A DNA stretch of 64,000 nucleotides from Echinometra lucunter (taxonomy: Eukaryota; Echinodermata; Echinoidea; Camarodonta; Echinometridae): NCBI GenBank assembly GCA_029962745.1, contig CM057157.1, positions 26,229,953-26,293,952 on the forward strand, written 5' to 3'. This document shows positions 1-11,748 of this stretch, piece by piece (the first letter of the stretch is position 1; each line of letters opens with the position of its first letter). The position numbers and the translations under genes were made by a program. The notes under the pieces were generated by a model. That model had not been told where the DNA came from. It was given only the letters and a program-made list of their open reading frames with translations, and did no database searches.

Positions 1-3000
1 GAGGGGGGGGGAGAGGAGAGGGGGAAGAGCAAGATTGTGGAGAAACATTACCAAGTTACTACAGGGGTGTAGTTATAAAAAAATGAAATGTGGAGAACGA
101 ATCTTCTGAACTCATTACTTAGAAGATAAAACTACACCTGAGGTCCTTGTAACTTAATCAAATGACATTTTAGCAAAATGGAATCTTCATCCATGTCAAG
201 TTCACAATCAGTCTTAAAACCTGGTACTTATAATGATATGTATAATGGGGGGGGGGGGGGGGGCGTGTGTCCAGATGCTTGACAAAAATGAAGCCTTCTC
301 TTTTGTCTTTGGATTCAACAAAAACTATTCAAGTATTCATTAAATAGCACCAGTCATCATCAATATTTGTTCTTTGTGATATTTTCTAACACAAGTGTTA
401 AGAAAATATTGTTGTAAACTTCTTTAAATGGCTGTTTTAAATTGACTGTCCAGATACACAACCTATCCGGACACACAACATTTGGGTATACATTAGCCCA
501 CTTGTACAGTGCTGTCACTTCGCAACAGCGCTGTGTATGGCTAGGTACATGAACATGATGTAAGGTCAAGCACTGCATGAGCATGCTCATATAGATTATC
601 TTAAGTAGTTGTCGAAGCTATCATCATTAGACGGCAGAAGAAGAGAACTCTGAAGTTTTGTAAAGACACTTTATCTTGTACGTCACAATTTGTGGACTTT
701 TTTCAGAAATGCCAAAGTATGTGTTGCTCACTGAAAAGTAAGAAAACCTACAAAAATCCCCGAGTTCAAGTGGGGTAAAACAAAATGCAAAAAGAATGCA
801 ATGTAGCCCACTGCCTTAAAGGGGGTACCCAATGCTGAAACAATGTCAGTTCATTTAAAAGAGCAGATTTCATTAGCCGAAAATCATCTAATTTTTTTTT
901 TTAAGTCGTGTTGCCAAGAAAACCCTAAAATGTGGTAAGATTTCAGGATATTTTTGCCCCCCTCAGCTGTGTCCCAGTTTCAACTGGGTACCCACAATGA
1001 CCTCAAATTGACGTCAAATTGACGTCAAATTGACCTTGTCGCGCAATTCTAGCAAATGTGCGCAAGGCATAATACATATTGTACAGTCTAGCGCGCACCA
1101 CAACTGCAATATGCAAAGCTGAGTAACCACTTTTACGTCATACCTCATACTCAAATTTTTGGTCAACTCTTGACTTTTTATGAGAAAATTAGTCAAAATC
1201 CATTGATTTCGATTGAAAATCATTAAATTCTTAATGTTATTCTTCTTAGAATTCTATTTTCGCTCATAAATCAAAATTTTATTTACCATTTTGTAATCAC
1301 TTTAAACCTAGTTCATCTGTATAATATGAGTTAACCACAATTCCAGTGTATTTATCATGTATTTGTATGAATCCTCCCTTCATGCCCTTAGCCTCTCTTC
1401 TCCTCTTTCAATGTTTCCTGCCCCTCTTCTCTGTTTTCATTCTGTAACAATAACATCAACAGTTGTGAATATCTTACTTCCACATAATAATTACATGTAA
1501 TGCAAGAACTGAAGAGTTCAAGTTTGCTGTCAGTTCCGTCTTCGCAACGGCGCTGTTTTCATTCTGTAACAATAACAGTTGTGATTATCTTACTTCCACA
1601 TAATTAATGCAAGAACTGTAGAGTCATTATGACATGTATGAACATGGTAGTAAAGGCTAATACTATAGTAATACTAGATGATGAGATGATGATACAAGTA
1701 CAACTAAAATATCCTTTAAGTTATATTTGAACAATTCAGTTTTAACCATGTTGTTAACCATGTTAACCAATTTTACAATTTCAAAATGAGATAGTATAGA
1801 TTTAGATCTAGATCTAGATCTAGATCTAGATCTAGGCCTACATGATCTAGACGGTCAGACCTAGGCCTACTAAGAGTAATATTTCATTTCATGACATATT
1901 TATGTAGGCCCTATACATAAAAGATTGGAAATGGAATGTTAAAGGTTAAATTATGTGTAATTCGACTCTTTTGCTGTGAATCTTGATTCGTTTTTTTTTT
2001 TTTTTCAAATAAACCAACATTGAACATGTTGAATGAATGAATGAATGAACATGATGAATGAATGTATGAAAAGTAATGATGTAAACCCTGAATCCTGATT
2101 GCAGCTGAGGACCTGAGGTTACAGCATTGGCATGCAATTTGTCGACAGAATCATGGAATGTAAGTTAGTAGTCGTAATAAGGTAATCTACCCACCTTCCG
2201 TCAGATTTTCTGCACATTCAAACGTGATCTCAAACTGAAATGGGTTCAGAAAATTTGCAGGGTTGTCCAAAACTGTAACATTCGTGACCTGGACTTTCGC
2301 CATATCAATTCTACAAAAAAAACCGACTCAGTCTCAGTTGTCTATAGGACAGGAAGCATTCGTAGTATTAGAGAAGAAACTGTTGCCAAAATGTTCGTCA
2401 ATGCCTTTCCAGCAGAGCTTCACTTCAGCGGGAATTCACCGTCAGAGTCGGGGGAACTTCAGGCGTGGCGCTGATCCGACTCCTGAATTACTGCGACAAT
2501 TTCTATCTCAAGGAATTACAAGAATGATTTCGCAAGCTTTCGAAAGAAAACCTTCTGCATGTGTCTGATAACAATCTATAATGACATGAACGTCAATCAA
2601 ATTTTTCTGTCTGGTTCAGAAAATAATATTTTCCTAGAATTTCCTTTGGGTTGTGATGTCAGTTCTCTTGAATTTTTCACGAAATGGCGCAAATTCGTTG
2701 TTGCCGTCTTGGTACAATGGAGAAAATCAGATTCAGATAAGCAATAATATTTTTATAACGAATGTCTTTCCCTTTAAAAAAGTGATATAATTTTTTTCTA
2801 TTTATATTTACAGAATTAAAGTATAACATGATTTAATGAATATAATTTTTTTAATAAAAATAAAATATGCTGGTACAAAAACCAACAAAAGCTGCAGCAG
2901 CTGTTAGGTCACGGGTCGCGCGCGCGCTCCGAAAAAGGATTTCTGTCGATCCATATCCTGATCCGGCCTATCGCGGATCGGACAGAATGTGCACGTGCAG

Positions 3001-3300
3001 AGATGCAATCCCTTAGCTATAGTTAAGCGAGGACAAGCAGGGGGATAATTGCCCTTAATGGCGTAAATTGGTTGGCACAGTATACATGTATAAATGTACC
3101 CCTAAATAGTGTAATTAAACAAAGATGCTGTACATCATTTACTTATGAGGTACTTTAGAATGAAGATAATGAAGAAACATGAATTATCAAACTTTTCTCT
3201 ACACTGTCTTCTTTTGCTAGCATTGCATGCAAAGCTAAAGCAAGGTTCTTTGTTATTGATTTGTCGAACCCAACGTCGAAGAACCGTTAAATGATAACCC
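1..3300. other. Intergenic, no gene recognised
   Basis: No convincing coding region is seen; reading frames here are short and unrecognised. It holds a poly-G run near 247-263, a TCTAGA-type hexamer array (about 1803-1834), a GAAT tetramer run (about 2030-2068) and a CG dinucleotide run near 2917. A short frame at 2263-2568 has no recognisable domain. Confidence 0.5.
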
Positions 3301-3754
3301 TTTTTCTTAAAAACGTCGAACGTAAGGCTGAAAAGACACCCTTTTTCAAAAAAAAAAAAAAAAAAAAAAAAACAACGTCATCGACGCTGAGAGTCGAAAT
3401 TCTGACCCTTATTCGAGTTTTTTTTTTTTTGGACAAGCATGGGTAACACTTCCATCTGTGAGTGACCCCCCCCCCTTCCCGGAAAAAAATCAGCAATGAT
3501 TTTTCAAAAGAAACATGAAACAATACTTTTTCTTAAAAACGTCGAACGTAAGGCTGAAAAGACACCCTTTTTCAAAAAAAAAAAAAAAAAAAAAAAAAAC
3601 AACGTCATCGACGCTGAGAGTCGAAATTCTGACCCTTATTCGAGTTTTTTTTTTTTTGGACAAGCATGGGTAACACTTCCATCTGTGAGTGACCCCCCCC
3701 CCCCTTCCCGGAAAAAAATCAGCAATGATTTTTCAAAAGAAACATGAAACAATA
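3301..3754. repeat. Recent tandem duplication, 226-bp unit
   Basis: Two nearly identical copies (3301-3526 and 3527-3754). Each has the same order of a GTCGAACG-containing stretch, a long A run, a GTCATCGACG stretch, a T run and a C run. The only obvious differences are homopolymer lengths, so the duplication is young or an assembly artefact. Confidence 0.85.
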
Positions 3755-3970
3755 CATCGGCTGTTATTCTTGGCCCATGAAAATGTGACTTGATATTACT
3801 AGTTTTTATTTCTAATTTCGGCACTTTTCCAAACTCCTCTCCGGAGCTCCGGCCAGTGCTGTGACGTCCGTGTCACTGCTCCGGCACTGCTCCGTGCGCC
3901 GATGATCATGGCCTAGAGTCTGACCCTAACATTTTAAAACTTTAATTGTTCCATGCGAGCCCGATTTGAT

Positions 3971-4002
<32 letters not shown>

Positions 4003-4613
4003 GTAAAAAAAGAGGGAATATGGTCCCCTTTATGCTACCTTTTATAGCTGAATGAAATTTTCAAATAGTTTGCTCTCTCGCTGCGCTCGCTCGCAAATAA
4101 CATGAAATGGTTATATTCATCTATCATAAGGATGACAGTATATCCATGATAAAGGCATTAAATGGGAACTTGAAGGGTTAGTTTTGAAACCGACCCACCC
4201 CTCCCCCAATCGCGTATTATGTTGAACCGGGCACCCCTTCCAAGAATTTTGAAATGGACCGTGATCGATCGCCAAAAGTTCATTTTTAGGCAGTGAAAAT
4301 GGTCTATTCGTATGTTCCTATCTCGCCAACCATAATAAGCTTATTTGATTACGAAAATAAAATTTTTATTATAATGCACGTATCAAATTCTAAGCTCGCT
4401 ATCGCGCGATATAGAAACACAGATATTAATAGTCTGGCATAAAATGTCAGGCCCTACGTTTTGGAAGAAGTCGATATACGCTGTTATTTCTAGTGCCTGG
4501 CCCAGACTGTGGCCCGCGACATTTCAGAAGTGGCCGCGGGAGAAATTAATTAATCACTCAGGCTATTTTAGAAAACAAACGCACAATAAAACATAGTGAC
4601 TAACCCAATGTTA
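3755..4613. other. Intergenic with fragment of CTCGCTCGC repeat
   Basis: No gene seen. A poly-T run lies near 3972-3999. At about 4072-4096 there is one CTCGCTGCGCTCGCTCG core like those inside the hAT-like elements at 4622, 6716 and 25230, probably a remnant of the same family. Confidence 0.4.
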
Positions 4614-5426
4614 TTTGAGTTCAGTGGCGTAACAGCGGGGGGGGGGGGGGGCGGGGGGGGGGGGGGGGGGGCGGGGGCAGAGTGCCCCCCCCCCGAAGGA
4701 TTTCAGCGGGAAAATCCACCAAACCAAAAAATAAAAGGAAGGGAAAGGAAGAAAAAGGATGGGAGAAAGGGAAAGGAAGAAGAAGAAAGGAAAAGAAAGA
4801 AGAAGAAAGGAAAAGAAAGGAGAAAGGGAAAAAAAGAAGGAGAAAGGGAAAGGAAGAAGGAGAACGGGAAAGAAAAAAGGAAAAAGGGGAGAAAGAAGCA
4901 GAGAGAGAGGGGGAAAAGAGGGAAAGGGGGAAAAAGAAAAAGCAAAGGGAAACAAAAGAAATGAGGGAAAATTTAGTACCAAAATCCCGGAGTTTCCGGG
5001 TGCTCCACTCCCTGGACCCTCGCTCGTCAAAATCTTAGAATTTCCATCCGAAAATGCGATTAACATCGAGAAAAGTGGTTATTTTTGGCTCGCTCGCTTC
5101 GCTCTTTCGTCATATTTTACAATTATTCTTAATCTAAAATTCGATTCAAAACCGGAAAAGTGGTTATTTTCTGCTCGCTCGCTTCGCTCGCTGGCAAAGT
5201 AGATATCAAAATGTGTGTGAGAGGGAAAAAATCGTTAAAAAAGTTTTTCATCCCCCACTCCTCAAATTGGATTTACGCCGGTGGAGCACTACCGTCCTCC
5301 TAAAATGCAGTCGTAGCTACGCCACAGATTCTAGACATAGACTAGTTACCGGGAAATTTTGGGCTCTGCCCCACCCCCGGCCCCCCCCCCCCGATAACAG
5401 GTACCTGTTACGCCCCTGTTTGAGTT
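4614..5426. mobile_element. hAT-like non-autonomous DNA transposon (copy 1)
   Basis: The body is 4622-5418. The left end reads CAGTGGCGTAACAG and the right end is its inverse with one mismatch (CAGGGGCGTAACAG). An exact 8-bp target duplication TTTGAGTT flanks it (4614-4621 and 5419-5426), which is the hAT hallmark. Inside are a long G run next to the left end, a purine-rich stretch (4730-4970) and two units around a CTCGCTCGCTTCGCTC core (about 5088 and 5175). There is no transposase frame. Confidence 0.82.
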
Positions 5427-6707
5427 GGTGATCTCTGCATGAATGTGACTGGCCCACGCGGTCTCCGCATCGGATCCCTCTCGATCCCCTCCTCTCGCCG
5501 GGGGCCCGGGGGCGGGCATTGGTGTCAATCCGTTTTGTAATTTGGGGGATACTGTCCCCCCCCCCAAAAAAAAAAGATGCTGACAAGCGAAAATCAGGAG
5601 TTTCTATTTCTAAAACTTTGGAGGGACGGGGGACTCGGAGGCTGGGCGTCTTTCAAAGTGGGGGCACCAGCGAAAAGGGGCACTTTCGGGAAAAATAGGG
5701 CACTTACAAAGGGCGAACAAAAATGAAGGAAAAGTAGCATTTTGAGACATTGCGACAAGTTGGTGTAATAGTATACCCCTATACATTCTAATTAACACAC
5801 TTTTAAGAATAGTTTTCGATACTTTTTATTCTAATCTTTACATCATTACTTTGCAGTTGTGAAGACTGCTTAGATAACTCATTGGCGAACAAGCGAAGCG
5901 ATGTCGCAAAAGTATTTCAGGCTTCACCCTATATATTGTTATTTTCATCCATTAACCCTGTCGTTTTCCTTCATATTGACTATAAGCTATTTTCAATGCA
6001 TATTCTGCGAGAGAAACGGTGAAAAAAAACTTAGAAGGGTCTTAATTTTAAGCACGATCTCGACAGTGAATAAGAGAACAGATAAGACTTATGGCTATAA
6101 CACACTTGGTATGCCGTGGTGAAAAATATACTGCTTCAATGTAGGGGTACCGTTTGACCTTATCAAAGTTTTGGGTGTTGTGCCCTTGCTCTTGCCCTCC
6201 GATCCACTGCCTCAAACTATAACTCATTTCATTTCAACTCGTATTTATTTCATTTCCAACAGAAAGAAAAACAATGTTAATACAGGTATTATTACAGAAA
6301 AAAAATATATATATTTATAAGTACGGCTCCTATTTTTTCTGACTTGAGATTTTCGTTACAGATCGAACATACGATCTTTAACACTGGGAGTAATGCCGAA
6401 AATTTGTTACAAATTATAAATTTCTCCCATTAAACTTCTTCATTTACTAAGTACGGTATGCAAGTACACTGTACACATAAATAAATCATTAAAATAAATT
6501 ATCAAAAGAAATTCTTAGTGAGGAAAACAGGATGTCCAAGGACTGTACCCCAACCTCATTGTTGGCGATGCAGGAATAGACACCGCTAATCTGTTATCAT
6601 ATGAAACTTCTCTGGTAGGTATGGCTGTTTTTTGAGACTTAAACCAGATGTGAAAGGGGGGGGGGGGGTAATTAAAAGAGGGGCATGGCACAAGAAAGAA
6701 GAAGGAC
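5427..6707. other. Intergenic, no gene recognised
   Basis: Contains C/A homopolymers near 5556-5577 and GGGGCACTT motifs at about 5677-5705 that match the degenerate array at 8100-8870. A G run lies near 6656-6669. No supported gene. Confidence 0.45.
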
Positions 6708-6811
6708 CCGTCGCTCAGGGGCGTCGCTAGAGGGGGGGGGGGGGTGTGGGGGGTGTGACACCCCCCCCCCCATTAAAAATTCTTGTCGGCTAATTCGCGA
6801 TCGCTGTCGGC

Positions 6812-6850
<39 letters not shown>

Positions 6851-8070
6851 GAGGGAAGAGGAAGGAGGGGAAAAAGAAAAAAGAAAGATGAGTAAGTTGC
6901 CCAAATAGAGTCATATTCGGCTTATTTGCTAGTGCATTTTGACGACGAAAGAACACTGGTAACACGAAAGAGAGCCTATTTTTCCTCGCTCGCTGCGCTC
7001 GCTCGTATTATATTAAGATACAGGATGTTTTCGGAAAGCAAACACATTAGCCAAGTGAAATAAACAAATATATATTTTAGATATTTTGGGGCCCATCATG
7101 TATTTTGTTGAAGAATTATCACCTCTATACCATAAAAAAGAGTAAATATATTTTTCCTCGCTCGCTGCGCTCGCTTGTATAATATTTAGATACAGGATGG
7201 TCTTTGAAAGCAAACAGATTAGGTAGGAGAGGTGACCAAATATATCACAATAGTTATCTTAAAGGCCCATCGTGTATTTTGATGAAGAACTTTTACTTCT
7301 ACCATGAAAAGGAGTATTTTTCCTCGCTCGCTACGCTCGCTTGTACAATATTCAGATACAAGATAGATTTGGGAAAGCAAACGAATTCGGCAAGCGAGGC
7401 CCATCATGTACTTTGATGAAGAGTTATCACCTAGCATAAAAAGAGTATATATATTTTTCCTCGCTCGCTGCGCTCGCTCGTATGATATTTAGATACAGGA
7501 TGGTCTCTGAAAGCAAATAAATTAGGTAAGAGAGGTGACCAAAATATCAAAATAGATATCTTTAAGGCCCATCATGTATTTTGATGAAGAACTTTCACTT
7601 CTACCATGAAAAGGATTATATGATAAGGAGTATATAGATTTTTTCCTCGCTCGCTGTGCTCGCTCGTATGATATTACGATTTAGGATGGTCTTTGAAAGC
7701 GAATGAATCATGTGAGAGAGGTGACCAAATATATGATTTAGATATCTTTAAGCCCATCATGTAGTTTGATGAAGAACTATCACTTCTATGAAAGAGAGTG
7801 TATATTTTTCCTCGCTCGCTGCGCTCGCTCGTATATTATTTAGATAGAGAATGTTTTCGGAAAGCTAACACATTCAGCAAGTGAGGTGAACAAATATAAT
7901 TTAGAAGGAAAATAATAATAGAGGCACACAATTGAACATGCCTCGTGGGCTTTATACAGTTGAATTTGTCGACGTTGGTCGTCGGCAATCGGAGGCATAA
8001 TTGTCGGCAATCTGGCCTCTACACCCCCCCCCCCCATTAAAAAAAGTCTAGCGACGCCCCTGCCGTCGCT
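6708..8070. mobile_element. hAT-like non-autonomous DNA transposon (copy 2)
   Basis: The body is 6716-8062, with perfect 16-bp terminal inverted repeats beginning CAGGGGCGTCGCTAGA. It is flanked by an exact 8-bp target duplication CCGTCGCT (6708-6715 and 8063-8070). G and C runs sit just inside both ends. The interior is a six-unit tandem array. No transposase is encoded, so it would need to be mobilised in trans. Confidence 0.9.
6984..7870. repeat. Six-unit tandem array inside hAT-like copy 2
   Basis: Units of roughly 140-185 bp each contain the core CTCGCTCGCTGCGCTCGCTC (starting near 6985, 7157, 7323, 7460, 7646 and 7811), a GATACAGGATG-like stretch, an AAAGCAAA stretch and a GCCCATCATGTA stretch. 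Units differ by substitutions and small indels, so the array is not freshly amplified. Confidence 0.85.
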
Positions 8071-8099
8071 AAGCAGACGTAAACAGGGATATGACATCT

Positions 8100-8870
8100 G
8101 GTTTGAAAGGGGCACTTATCTGTAGGATAATTGCAATACTCTTACCGAAAAGGGGCACTGAAAAAGGGCACTGAAAAAGGGCACTTATCATAATCAAACT
8201 GGACACTGATTAGTAGTGAAAACACTTAACAAATTCGAGGGGGCACTTATCGTAAGGAGAAATAACACTTAATATAGAAAATCAAATAGATGTATATCAA
8301 ATTAAAACAGGGCACAAGCCAGAATAAAAAAGGAAATATATGTAGGCCCTATCAGAAAAAAGGTAATAATGGCACTTATAGCACGATAACATCAGAAACA
8401 GGACATACTAGAAAAGAAAAGGGGTATTTATCAGAAGTGAATTGGGGCATGTCAAATTTTGAATGTGGCCCTTGCCCAAGTGGAAAAGGAGAACTTATTA
8501 GTCCTAGAGCTGAAAAGGGGCATTCAACAAAAGGGAAATTGCACTATATTAGAACCAACAATGGACAATTAAAAGGGGCACTATCATTATTGTAATGTGG
8601 ACATTCCTTAGAAGCGAAAAAGGCCACTTCTCAGAAGGGAAAAAGCGCTATGAAAAGGGGGAAGGGTCACTGTGCTGGTGTAAGAGGGCAGCTTATCTGA
8701 AGCGGAAAAGGGCACTTATTAGCAGAAGGTGAAGGCCTCTCAAGAAAGAAAATGGACTCTTGTAAGAAGAAATGTAAGAAGAAAAGGCTCGGGAATTGAA
8801 GAGGTTTGAATATGGGCATTTTTCATGAGTTCAAAGGGGCACTTTTTGAGTGCTTGGAACAGCATTGTGC
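8100..8870. repeat. Degenerate GGGGCACTTA minisatellite
   Basis: A short motif close to AAAAGGGGCACTTATC recurs many times with variable spacing. The reverse-complement motif (AAGTGCCC-like) appears at about 10080-10210, so the two blocks may be arms of one old larger element. No gene is supported here. Confidence 0.6.
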
Positions 8871-9552
8871 CCAGTTTGCCCCCGCCCCCCCCCCACCCCC
8901 GGCTCCGGCCGCTGCCCCTGTGGGGGTCATACCCTATTATTGCTTTTGTCTATTTCTCCACTACAGTTTGGGGGACATTACTTATTGTGTCACTAATTCA
9001 CTAATACATCTTATCATGTACACTCCCTGCAGAATTATTTCGAGGATAGTCGGACACGTCGCTGCACAAATTATGTTATGATATCCAGGCATAGACTGTT
9101 GCTGGAATAGGAGTGATTGCTGATAGAAAACATCTTGTCTCATTTCTAGAATTTATGAGCGAGAAAAAAAAAAAATACTGAGACCGGATTATCATGGTTA
9201 TTACTACTCCCTTCTCGTGATTTATAGTAACGAAAAATGATATTTATCCTCCGTTCTCACAGAGGGTATATTGCGAATAGGTTTATGGTCACAGGCCTTT
9301 ATCTCCTGAAATTCATCTATTTTAGGTCAATTTTGCCGCTCCGGAATCATTGCAGTTATATAGCCCTAACTAACAATTAATGAGTAGAAGAATAGCATAA
9401 ACTTTGGATATCGGGACAAGATGCAAACCTATTTCCTTTCTTAAGAATAGTATATAACCTTAAGATGATTTAAATGCGGGCGAGCGCTCCAAGGTTTTTC
9501 CTTTATCTGTTTTCCTCTTTATCCTTTCTTTTTTTCTTCTCTTTTTGATATG

Positions 9553-9787
<235 letters not shown>

Positions 9788-9838
9788 TGGGGGGGGGGGG
9801 GTTCAACCCCAAAGCCCCCCCCCCCCCCCCCCCCCCCG
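9788..9838. repeat. Poly-G block followed by poly-C block
   Basis: A G12-type run (from about 9789), a short spacer and a C run of roughly 25 bases. It can form a strong hairpin or G-quadruplex, and sequencing length is likely unreliable. Confidence 0.85.
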
Positions 9839-10419
9839 TAGAACCGCTTCTGGGAGCTACCACAATTTTTTAATCTTGCATGGCTACTTTTTAAAAGCAA
9901 AAGGTCTAATGTTGTTTTGTTTTGTTTTTAAGGATATTATACGATTAACTCTACGAATAGCTAATTCTACACACACACCCACACTAGTGCTTTAAGGATC
10001 CCCGGGCAGGGAGTGCTGTGTCCCACTCACATGAAAAGTGGTGTGTGTTTTTATGTTTCCTTTTTTTCCTCTAAAAAGTATCGCTTTCTCTCTGATAAAG
10101 GCCATTTCAAGTAACCATTTTTCTTAGTAAGCCATTTCCTCTTCTGATAAGTGCCCTTTTTCTCCATTGGCACTGTGTCTGTTTCTTCGTATGAAATTGC
10201 CCCCTTTCCTATCTGATTTTACTAAAGAAAATGGGGGCGGACGGTCTAAACCAAATAGAAAGTGAGATCAATATATTTGAAGTTTGGGCATACTTGTGAT
10301 ATAGGCCCCACCTGCCCACCATCCCGGGCCCACCATACTCTAACCCTCAACCTAAATCATAAACACTAACCCTAATCCTGACAAACTTCTTGCATCGCGA
10401 TTAGACAACCGTTTTTATT

Positions 10420-10677
10420 GGCCTACACCTAGGCCTAGCGCCTCTACCGTACCGCACTCCATATCCGAGCGCGAGAGCGGCGCGAAATCGAAGCAGGCCG
10501 CGAATCCAGCTAGAGCCGACCACGCCCACATTTTGAGAGCGAGTTTCTCATACAGTGCAACGACTCACGAGCAAACCCAGAATGCGTTATTCTCTATGAT
10601 ATCGTCTACTTATGTTTAGTTGGCCTAATAATACGATAGAGAAATGCTTGAATGAGTAGCAGTATTAAAGTTAGAAG
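10420..10677 (+). promoter_or_regulatory. Putative promoter and 5' non-coding exon of FEM1-like gene 1
   Basis: A locally GC-richer stretch contains a CCACGCCCAC box (10518-10533 region) and is followed by a strong splice donor, GAAG|GTAAGTC, just after 10677. The coding exon downstream is preceded by a splice acceptor (TCTTGCAG, ending 11705), so an upstream non-coding exon is required. The second paralogue has the same GACCACGCCCAC string in the same relative place. Transcription start and exon limits are inferred. Confidence 0.4.
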
Positions 10678-10950
10678 GTAAGTCATCGTAAATTCTTCTC
10701 CCAGCCCAGACCAGACGGAATTACCTAGATTAACATGTAACGATCTTTATGAACATGTATGGATGCATGCCATATTGTTCACTGTATGCATTAACCTCCG
10801 ACACCAAGCGATGTCGCTTGGTGTGATTTGACTGAGCAGACTTTGATTTTGATGATTGATTCAATTTAATGTCAAGATGAGATAACTAAGACGGCCCATT
10901 TGCACTTGAAAAAATCCTGAACTCCAAGGGTCTACTAAGAATTATAGTAA

Positions 10951-11455
10951 TTTTTAACTGAAATGCATTTAAGGCTTTTATTATTCCTAGATCATATTAT
11001 TATGATAGATCTCTGAAATTTGGAAGATTTTTTTTGTTTTTGTTTTTTGGATGGGGGGGGGGGGGAGGAGATGGATTCCCTGGAGGGAAATTTTGTTTGG
11101 TTTGTACATCTAGAGCATGGGTAAAGGCAAAGCTTTGTCAAAGGGTTGTTTGTGTCTTTGTGTTTTTTTTCTTCCAGATTTGAGGATTCTTACCCCTCGT
11201 ACATTTTTAACTGAAATGCATTTAAAGCTTTATTATTCCTAGATCATATTATTATGATGGATCTCTGAAATTTGGTAGTAATTTTTTTTTTTTATTGGGG
11301 GGGGGGGGGGAAGGAGATGGATTCCCTAGAGGGACATTTTGTTTGGTTCGTACATCTAGAGCATGGGTAAAGGCAAAGCTTTTTCAAAGGGTTGTTTGTG
11401 TTTTTGTATTTTTTTTCTTCCAGAGTTGAGGATTCTTACCCCTCCTTGTACATTT
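10951..11455. repeat. Tandem duplication, 253-bp unit, in 5' intron
   Basis: Copy 1 (10951-11203) and copy 2 (11204-about 11455) share their whole length: a TTTTTAACTGAAATGCATTT start, an ATTATTATGAT stretch, a G run, GGAGATGGATTCCCT, CATCTAGAGCATGGGTAAAG and a CTTCCAGA end. They differ by scattered substitutions. Both copies end in a CTTCCAG sequence that resembles a splice acceptor. Confidence 0.85.
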
Positions 11456-11572
11456 TGGCAGGTATATTGCGGTCTTTTGGTGAAATCAGCCCAACCTGAG
11501 TTTGGAATTGTTTTGAGGGCTTTGGGACTATAAACTAGACAGCTGACAACCTAATATTGTCAAAGTAAGAGA

Positions 11573-11617
11573 TTTTTTTTTTTTTTTTTTTTTTTTTTGG
11601 GGGGGGGGGGGGGGGGG
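11573..11617. repeat. Poly-T then poly-G tract
   Basis: About 25 T followed by about 20 G, just upstream of the coding exon's splice acceptor. Similar T/G blocks occur at 18648-18679 and 11281-11310. Confidence 0.9.
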
Positions 11618-11748
11618 TTTCAACTTTATGAAGTGGGTGATTAGCATCCTCATACCATATAAATGTTAGCTTAGTGAGATTTCTCTTTTTTTTCATGTCT
11701 TGCAGGGAACACTACTGTAGCTGGTAGCCACTGAAGAGGCTTGGAACC

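Noticed and set aside
2263..2568. A 101-codon frame as a small gene
   Set aside because: No recognisable domain, no homologous copy in the window, and no promoter or splice evidence.
4596..5202. Lys/Glu/Arg-rich frames up to 151 codons
   Set aside because: They lie in the purine-rich interior of a hAT-like element; both strands are equally open and there is no domain.
6984..7870. A CRISPR-like array
   Set aside because: Eukaryotic context, long diverged units, and spacers that are themselves repeated; it is the interior of a hAT-like transposon.
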